From assembly GCA_902522525.1 (NCBI GenBank), contig CABYVU010000009.1, positions 1 to 57,868 of the forward strand: a stretch of DNA of 57,868 nucleotides, given 5' to 3'. Below the pieces are notes generated by a model. It made no database searches. It worked only from the letters and a program-made list of their open reading frames with translations, and was not told where the DNA came from. Below are positions 52,069 through 57,868 of the stretch, piece by piece. The stretch comes from an uncultured Pelagibacteraceae bacterium (GTDB lineage: Bacteria > Pseudomonadota > Alphaproteobacteria > Pelagibacterales > Pelagibacteraceae). Every line of letters starts with the position of its first letter. Position 1 is the stretch's first letter. Made by a program: the position numbers and the translations under genes.

Positions 52069-55064
52069 TGTCCCAGGATTTTAGATTAGATAATGTTGGA
52101 ATGGTCAATAGAGAAAAAAAAATCTCGTTTAAGTTTAATGGCAAAAAATATTTTGGTTTTGAGGGAGATACTATCGCATCTGCCTTAATAGCGAATGGAG
52201 TTCATTTAGTAGGTAGAAGTTTTAAATATCATAGGCCTAGGGGTTTTTTTGGAGTTGGCGTTGATGAACCCTATGCAATTCTGCAGTTAGACAGAAATAA
52301 TGAGAGAGATCCAAATATAAGAGCAACAGAACAAGAAATTTTTGAAGGACTAGAGGTTAAGAGTGTTAATTGTTGGCCTAGTGTAAATTTTGATATTGGA
52401 GCGATAAATAATTTTTTAAAAATGTTTTTTCCAGCTGGTTTTTATTACAAAACATTTATGTGGCCTCCTAGCTTTTGGTATAAAATATATGAACCTTTTA
52501 TTCGAATGGCGGCTGGATTTGGAGAAGCCTCTATCAAACATGATAAAGAGAGATATGAGCATAAATATGAGTATTGTGATTTATTAATAACAGGATCTGG
52601 ACCTTCAGGTTTAGCAAGTGCTTATGCCGCTGCCAAGAACGGAGCCCGAGTAATATTGGCTGAGGATAAACCAAGATTTGGAGGTAGCTTATTAACAAGT
52701 GATGTAAATATCGGAAACCAAACAGGTGTTGAGTGGACAGAAAAAATTATAGCAGAACTAAAGTCAATGCCTAATGTTACAGTAAAAAATAGATCGCAAG
52801 TTTTTGGTTACTATGATCACAATATGTTAGTAATGTCGGAGCGTATTAGTGATCATTTACCAAAAACTCAAAAATATCTCCCTAAACAACGTTTGTGGTA
52901 TATAAGAGCAAATGAAGTATTAATTTCATCAGGTTCAATTGAAAGACCTTTAGTTTTTGGAAACAATGATACTCCTGGAGTTATGTTATCGTCAGCTGCC
53001 AAAGAGTATATGAAAGTTTACGGCGTATTAGTTGGAAAAAAACCTTTAATCTTCACAAACAATGATAGTGGTTATGAAACTGCAATTGAATTTAAAAAAA
53101 ATGGAGTAAATCCAATCATATTGGATACAAGAAGCAATCCTTCCTCAGATATTATAACTGAGGCAAAAAATTTAAATATTGAAATTAAGTTCTCCTATGT
53201 AGTTGTTGCTGCAAAAGGGTATAAAAAAGTTAAATCAGCAGATATTTCTAGAATATCTGAAGATAAAAGAGAATTATTTAACATAGAAAATATAGAATGT
53301 GATTGTATCTGTGTATCAGGTTTTTGGACACCATCTATTCATTTAGCATCACAGTCAGGAAACAAATCTAAATTTAACGAAAAAATTGATGCATTTGTAC
53401 CAGATAAATCCAAACAACAAGAAAATACAATTGGGTCAGCAAATGGAATATTTACATTAGAGAAAACGATTAAGGATGCTTTTGATAAAGGTTTTGATGT
53501 TTCAAATAAAATAACTAAAAAAAATAATAAAGTTTCAGTACCGACAGTAGTAGAAAAAAAATCAACAGATCATGACAAATTTTGGTGTGTTCCTTTACCA
53601 AAAGGTAAATCTTATAAAAGGTTTTTAGATTTTCAGAATGACGTAGCGGTTTCTGATATTGAGCTAGCTCTAAGAGAAGGTTTCAGGTCTATCGAGCATG
53701 TAAAAAGATATACAACGCTTGGTATGGCTACCGACCAAGGAAAAACGAGTAATTTAAATGGATTACAATTAGTTTCTGATATTGAGAATAAAGTTGTTCC
53801 ACAAGTAGGACACACGACTTTTAGACCTCCTTATACCCCAGTTTCAATTGGAGCAATTGTAGGAAGAGAAGTTGGTAAGCATTCTAAACCAACAAGGAAA
53901 TCACCTATGCACTCATGGCATGAAAAAAATAATGCAATATTTGTTGATGCAGGAGTTTGGTTAAGACCAAGATATTACAAACAAGGAAATGAAGGGTTAT
54001 TTGAAGCATCAAAAAGAGAGGCAAAGAATGTAAGACAAAATGTAGGCGTATGTGATGTTACAACATTAGGTAAAATAGATGTTAAAGGACCAGATGCAGC
54101 AGAATTTTTAAACAGAGTTTATACTAACGCTTGGCTTAAACTTCCAGTAGGTAAAGCAAGATACGGTGTAATGTTAAGAGAAGATGGAATTGTAATGGAT
54201 GATGGAACAACAACAAGGATTTCCGAAAATCATTATCACATGACAACTACAACAGCTCAAGCAGCAAATGTTCTATCTCATTTAGAATATTATTTACAAA
54301 TAGTGTGGCCAGAATTAAATGTAAACGTTGTATCAACCACAGAGCAATGGGCAGGTGCAGCAATCGCAGGACCTAATTCTAGAAAATTATTAATGAAATT
54401 ATTCCCTAATTTAGATGTTTCAAACGAAGGTTTACCATTTATGGGCTATAAAGAAGCTGATTTATTTGGAATTCCTGCAAAAATTTACAGAATTTCGTTT
54501 TCTGGTGAGTTGGCATATGAGATTAATGTTGAGTCCGATAACGGATATTTCATGTGGCAAAAAATAATGGAAGTTGGACAAGAATTTCAAATACAGCCAT
54601 ATGGAACTGAAGCTTTATCAACTCTAAGAATAGAAATGGGCCATGTTGCAGGATCTGAATTAGATGGGAGAACAATCCCTTACGATGCATCTTTAGAAGG
54701 GCTAGTTAGTAAGAAAAAAGATTTTATAGGCAAAAGATCTTTAAACAGATCTGCCTTTACATCTACGGATAGAGAAAAATTAGTTGGCGTAGTTCCAATT
54801 GATAAAACTACAAGTATACCTGAGGGATCTTACATAGTAAAAGATCCAAAAGCAAAATTACCTAACCCAAAATTAGGTCATGTTTCGGCATCATGTTGGA
54901 GTGTTGAATATGATAACCCATTTTCTTTAGCAATAATTAAAGATGGTAAAAATATGATAGGACAAAAACTCTTTGCTATGTCACCTTTAAAAAACAAAAC
55001 AATACCTGTAGAGATTGTCTCTTCTCATTATGTAGATCCTGAAGGAAAGAGAGTTAGATCATGA
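52068..55064 (+). CDS. mgdC: Sarcosine oxidase alpha-type / N-methylglutamate dehydrogenase subunit C
   Basis: 998 residues. Three parts: a Fer2-like N-terminus (residues 1-130, FEGDTIASALIANGVHLVGR, RPRGFFGVGVDEPYA), an NAD/FAD-binding middle (LLITGSGPSGLASAYAAAKNG at about 170), and a C-terminal GcvT-like tetrahydrofolate-binding half from about residue 610 (MHSWHEKNNAIFVDAGVWLRP to HYVDPEGKRVRS). The folate half captures the methyl carbon as methylene-THF. The start overlaps subunit B, and the stop overlaps subunit D by 4 bases. Confidence 0.88.
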   Translation: MSQDFRLDNVGMVNREKKISFKFNGKKYFGFEGDTIASALIANGVHLVGRSFKYHRPRGFFGVGVDEPYAILQLDRNNERDPNIRATEQEIFEGLEVKSVNCWPSVNFDIGAINNFLKMFFPAGFYYKTFMWPPSFWYKIYEPFIRMAAGFGEASIKHDKERYEHKYEYCDLLITGSGPSGLASAYAAAKNGARVILAEDKPRFGGSLLTSDVNIGNQTGVEWTEKIIAELKSMPNVTVKNRSQVFGYYDHNMLVMSERISDHLPKTQKYLPKQRLWYIRANEVLISSGSIERPLVFGNNDTPGVMLSSAAKEYMKVYGVLVGKKPLIFTNNDSGYETAIEFKKNGVNPIILDTRSNPSSDIITEAKNLNIEIKFSYVVVAAKGYKKVKSADISRISEDKRELFNIENIECDCICVSGFWTPSIHLASQSGNKSKFNEKIDAFVPDKSKQQENTIGSANGIFTLEKTIKDAFDKGFDVSNKITKKNNKVSVPTVVEKKSTDHDKFWCVPLPKGKSYKRFLDFQNDVAVSDIELALREGFRSIEHVKRYTTLGMATDQGKTSNLNGLQLVSDIENKVVPQVGHTTFRPPYTPVSIGAIVGREVGKHSKPTRKSPMHSWHEKNNAIFVDAGVWLRPRYYKQGNEGLFEASKREAKNVRQNVGVCDVTTLGKIDVKGPDAAEFLNRVYTNAWLKLPVGKARYGVMLREDGIVMDDGTTTRISENHYHMTTTTAQAANVLSHLEYYLQIVWPELNVNVVSTTEQWAGAAIAGPNSRKLLMKLFPNLDVSNEGLPFMGYKEADLFGIPAKIYRISFSGELAYEINVESDNGYFMWQKIMEVGQEFQIQPYGTEALSTLRIEMGHVAGSELDGRTIPYDASLEGLVSKKKDFIGKRSLNRSAFTSTDREKLVGVVPIDKTTSIPEGSYIVKDPKAKLPNPKLGHVSASCWSVEYDNPFSLAIIKDGKNMIGQKLFAMSPLKNKTIPVEIVSSHYVDPEGKRVRS

Positions 55065-55648
55065 CGATGATATCACCTTTGCAAAACATTCATTCAGAGG
55101 GCTCTTATGGAAATTTTGAAAATAAAACTGAAAATGAATTATTGAAAATTTCTGAGTTAAAAAATTTATTAATTGTTCAAATAGTTCAGTACAAAAATTC
55201 CTCAATTAAAATAAATGATATAAAACTTAATAATTTGCAATTTGTTAACGAAGCACAAAAAGTTGTCGCAAATGAAAATTTAAGAATATTGTGGAATTCA
55301 CCAAACAATTGGCTTGTTGTTTCCAAAAAAAAAGAACTTTTTAGTGAAATTTTGAAAAATTTTAATGATAGCGACTTTGCTGTTACAGATCTCTCACATT
55401 CTAAGGCGATTATAGAAATAGAAGGGCCAAATGTTAAAGAGGTTTTAAAAAAAGGTTGTCCGTTTAATTTCAATATATTTAGTAAAAATATGTGCATCAA
55501 CTCATCATATAACGGAATATCTTTTTTAGTTGATATGGTTGAAGATGATCCTGAAAAAGCTAGAATTTTTTCACTTCGTAGTTTTGGAGAATCTATGTAC
55601 CACTCAATAACTGATGCTTCACTAGAATATGGCTATAAATGTATCTAG
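55061..55648 (+). CDS. mgdD: Sarcosine oxidase gamma-type / N-methylglutamate dehydrogenase subunit D
   Basis: 195 residues, SoxG-like, in the last position of the operon. It has the weakly conserved aminomethyltransferase-like pattern of the gamma subunit: LWNSPNNWLVVS, DLSHSKAIIEIEGPNVKEVLKKGCPFN, and SLRSFGESMYHSITDASLEYGY. It probably stabilises the complex. ATGA overlap with subunit C. It ends 3 bases from the convergent transporter remnant. Confidence 0.8.
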   Translation: MTMISPLQNIHSEGSYGNFENKTENELLKISELKNLLIVQIVQYKNSSIKINDIKLNNLQFVNEAQKVVANENLRILWNSPNNWLVVSKKKELFSEILKNFNDSDFAVTDLSHSKAIIEIEGPNVKEVLKKGCPFNFNIFSKNMCINSSYNGISFLVDMVEDDPEKARIFSLRSFGESMYHSITDASLEYGYKCI

Positions 55649-55651
55649 AAA

Positions 55652-56566
55652 CTATTCAAAAGTTTTAAATCTTGTTTTTTGAATAATAAATACGAATAAA
55701 ATTGGTAAAATTAAAGTCAGTAATGTTACAGTTATTAATAATATTCCCAATTCAGAGTAGTCAGCAGTAGTCAATATTGCATTAGTCACTTTATCTTTGA
55801 CTTCACGAGTAATTGTATAAATTTCATTTAAGTATTTTGTTCCTAAAGCACTTGCTGATAATGCTAAATTTGTAAAAGACGCAAAAACTGCAAAAAAAGT
55901 AGCTTTTAGGTGCGAAGGTGCATTTTTAGCAATCCATGCTAGTAAAGGTATCATAGAGACCTGACCTAAAGGCGACTCTAATGCTGTATTAATTAGTGCA
56001 ATAAATTTAGCATCAACAATTCCATTTGTTATTGATGAGGTCCAATTATGAAATCCGTAATACATTCCTACACTTGGCAGAAATAATATTGCACCAGCGA
56101 TTGACAAAACTACAATGATTTTTGCTATAGAATTATTTGACATAAAAGGTCTAAGCAAAATAATTCCTAACAATGTTAAGACCGAAGCTAGTAGTGATAA
56201 TATAGAAAAAAACTGCTCATTAAATTTTAGTTCATCTATTTCAAACCAAGATAGTCCTGGACCTGGACCTGGCATTGCTCTAAATACGAATATAATCACA
56301 GCCGTCCCGACAATCGTAGATCTTAAATTTTGAGGCAGTTCTTTTATCAATTTACTCATCAGGAACAAAATAATTACCATAGATCCTAAAAAAACTATCT
56401 CTTGAGCAAAAGGAACTCCGAAGGAGCCAACGCTGAGTGTAAAAATTACAAAAATTAAACTACCACCTAAAATCCACCAATTAATCTCTGTTTTTTCATG
56501 TTGGTAATTATCTTCGTTACCGACTAAACCCTGACCAATTAATTTATTTTTTTTTTTATTTTTAAA
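55652..56566 (-). pseudogene. Remnant of a BT1/folate-biopterin-type membrane transporter (5' half lost)
   Basis: The frame is open from a stop at 56567-56569 leftwards. Translation before the first ATG (56380) still reads as coding sequence: NWWILGGSLIFVIFTLSVGSF and VPFAQEIVFLGS are membrane helices. So the gene is only the last about 305 codons of a longer protein with about twelve helices, and the missing half would have lain where rsmI now ends. Motifs such as VDAKFIALINTALESPLGQ and PSHLKATFFAVFASFTN resemble BT1-family carriers. No ATG, GTG or TTG lies in the 62 codons before 56380. Whether it makes a shorter protein is unknown. Confidence 0.6.
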
Positions 56567-57399
56567 CTAAGACAATAATTATAGATAAGTTTTTTTGGAA
56601 TTTCTCTATCCTGTGAAACTTTTTTTACAATATCTTTAATTGACATTTTATTAATTAATTTATTAATTTTTTTTTTATCTGATTCTTGAAGTTCTTTAAA
56701 ACTTAATCTTGATTTATTTACCTCAGAGATAACAACAGTTATTTCACCTTTTCTTGAAAAATTAACATTTGATAATTCTTTTACTGAGGTTCTAATATAT
56801 TCCTCATGATATTTTGTAATTTCTCTACAAATAACGATATTTCTATCTAAAAAAAATTCCTTTATATCAACTATTCGTTTATCAAGTTTATTTGGTGAGA
56901 CAAAAAAAATAATTGAGCTATCAAGTGAAGATAAATTTTTAAATAATTTTTTAACTTGTGTTTGTTTTTCTGGAAGAAATCCACAAAAATAAAAATTATC
57001 AGAAAACCCACTTATTGATATTGCTGAACTTACCGCTGATGCACCAGGAATAGGAAAAATATTAATTTTATTTTTAATACACTCTTTAACTAATATTTTT
57101 CCAGGATCTGAAACAGCAGGTGTACCAGCATCAGAAACCAGTGATACTATTTTATTATTTTTCAGTATTCCAATAACCCTCTCTAAATTTGTATTTTCAT
57201 TAAATTTGTGATTTGAAATAAGTCTTTTATTTATTTCAAACTTTTGAAGTATTTTTTTCGAAACTCTTGTATCTTCGCATAAGATTAAATCAGACTCTTG
57301 AAGGATTTTAATAGCTCTAAATGAAATATCACCCATATTTCCAATTGGTGTAGCAACACAATATAGCCCAGGTTTAAATTTATTGTTATTTAGATTCAT
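56539..57399 (-). CDS. rsmI: 16S rRNA 2'-O-methyltransferase RsmI
   Basis: 286 residues, the normal RsmI length. LYCVATPIGNMGDISFRAI at the start, LILCEDTRVSKKIL, LVSDAGTPAVSDPG, and FCGFLPEKQ are family hallmarks. It methylates the ribose at C1402 of 16S rRNA. It is divergent from an LppC/LpoA-like gene, the same arrangement as in E. coli. Its last 28 bases overlap the truncated transporter frame on the same strand. Confidence 0.96.
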   Translation of the reverse strand: MNLNNNKFKPGLYCVATPIGNMGDISFRAIKILQESDLILCEDTRVSKKILQKFEINKRLISNHKFNENTNLERVIGILKNNKIVSLVSDAGTPAVSDPGKILVKECIKNKINIFPIPGASAVSSAISISGFSDNFYFCGFLPEKQTQVKKLFKNLSSLDSSIIFFVSPNKLDKRIVDIKEFFLDRNIVICREITKYHEEYIRTSVKELSNVNFSRKGEITVVISEVNKSRLSFKELQESDKKKINKLINKMSIKDIVKKVSQDREIPKKLIYNYCLSLKIKKKIN

Positions 57400-57435
57400 A
57401 TGACTTCTTTATTTAAATATATTATTAAAACTTAA

Positions 57436-57868
57436 ATGAAAACTTTAATTAAATTGTTATTTTTGACATTGAGTATCTTCCTTTTATATCAAAATGTTTT
57501 TGCATCTGAAAAAATTAAGATTGGATTAATAGTTCCCTTAAGTGGTGAAAATTCTTTAATTGGTGAAAAAATTATAAAATCAACCAGATTAGCTATAAAC
57601 AAAATAAATGATGATAGAATTGAGATAATTCCAAAAGATACAAAATCAAATCCTATTGATGCTTTAAGAGTATCTAAAGAGTTATATAAAAATGGTGTAA
57701 GAATAATAATTGGGCCAGTATTTAATGAAAGTATTAAATATCTTGATGACTTAAAAAATGTTACTTTTATATCTTTCACAAACAAATTAATCGGTAATCC
57801 AAAAAATGTAATTAGTGCAGGAGTTAATGCCATATCACAATTACAAACAATAAAAAAATTTAGTGATA
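57436..57868 (+). CDS. LppC/LpoA-like penicillin-binding-protein activator (5' part)
   Basis: The gene runs past the right edge; about 144 residues are visible from the ATG at 57436. Signal peptide LIKLLFLTLSIFLLYQNVFA, then EKIKIGLIVPLSGENSLIGE is the start of a type I periplasmic binding fold used by LppC/LpoA and amino-acid binding proteins; NGVRIIIGPVFNESIKYL follows. It has no lipobox cysteine in the signal. The rsmI neighbour favours the LppC/LpoA call. Confidence 0.72.
   Translation, partial: MKTLIKLLFLTLSIFLLYQNVFASEKIKIGLIVPLSGENSLIGEKIIKSTRLAINKINDDRIEIIPKDTKSNPIDALRVSKELYKNGVRIIIGPVFNESIKYLDDLKNVTFISFTNKLIGNPKNVISAGVNAISQLQTIKKFSD

Noticed and set aside
57489-57833. Minus-strand frame of 114 residues at the right edge
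   Set aside because: It is antisense to the LppC/LpoA-like gene, which has a signal peptide and a clear periplasmic-binding start.
1-57868. tRNA, rRNA, CRISPR array, insertion sequence or attachment sites
   Set aside because: No cloverleaf-like, rRNA-like, spaced-repeat or transposase-like sequence was noticed in the gaps.

Overview
This window looks like a coastal or open-ocean SAR11 alphaproteobacterium (Pelagibacterales). That is inferred from very low G+C, tiny or overlapping intergenic gaps, short single-domain proteins, and a gene set typical of that group: trimethylamine and trimethylamine N-oxide (TMA/TMAO) oxidation, ABC uptake of small osmolytes, a LysE exporter, AcnA and a class I photolyase. 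I see no rRNA, tRNA, insertion sequence or CRISPR array. No gap without a gene reaches 300 bases; the longest, about 147 bases, is the tdm-tmoX divergent promoter region.

Left part (1-15.3 kb): the 3' end of a FadN-type beta-oxidation fusion gene, a small membrane protein, a membrane-anchored cyclophilin and a secreted HExxH protein; then an arginine/polyamine set (agmatinase-type ureohydrolase, aldehyde dehydrogenase, M20 deacetylase); then csaA, a LysE exporter, aconitase, and a chain of overlapping genes (TPR membrane protein, BamB-like lipoprotein, cupin-like protein, ZapE ATPase, YjbQ), ending in convergent overlap with a photolyase.

Middle part (15.2-40.5 kb): a methylated-amine island. 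From right to left on the minus strand it carries TMAO demethylase (tdm) coupled to a MarR-like regulator, an FAD oxidoreductase, module B (glutamine synthetase-like, class II amidotransferase, GXGXG protein, FMN glutamate synthase-like protein and an unknown 134-aa protein), an Amt transporter with two tiny membrane proteins, and module A (amidotransferase, GXGXG, FMN glutamate synthase-like, gamma-glutamylmethylamide synthetase-type enzyme, a diaminopropionate ammonia-lyase-like enzyme). Divergent from tdm run tmoX, three unrelated small genes (one with MORN repeats), tmoW and tmoV, then glpK, with TMA monooxygenase (tmm) convergent. Expected route: TMA to TMAO (Tmm); TMAO imported by TmoXWV; TMAO to dimethylamine plus formaldehyde (Tdm); monomethylamine to gamma-glutamylmethylamide (GmaS); N-methylglutamate (synthase modules); oxidation by a heterotetrameric SoxBDAG/MgdABCD-type dehydrogenase at 50.5-55.6 kb; and the one-carbon unit to formate plus ATP by formate-THF ligase at 48.7-50.4 kb. 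No dimethylamine monooxygenase was recognised here.

Right part (40.6-57.9 kb): an osmolyte or sugar operon (GpsA, solute-binding protein, MalF-like and MalG-like permeases, GH63-type hydrolase, iron alcohol dehydrogenase, class I amidotransferase). I propose it takes up and breaks down a glucosylglycerol- or glucosylglycerate-like compound, feeding glycerol to GlpK and GpsA. The Fhs and sarcosine oxidase-type genes follow, then a decayed BT1-type transporter remnant, rsmI, and the start of a divergent LppC/LpoA-like lipoprotein-type gene.

Points most worth a second look: two parallel glutamine synthetase/glutamate synthase-like modules, one lacking the cysteine cluster motif; a strong dyad and sigma70-type promoter between tdm and tmoX; the proposed heteroside catabolic operon; a hairpin ending exactly at a permease start codon; and the truncated transporter next to rsmI.
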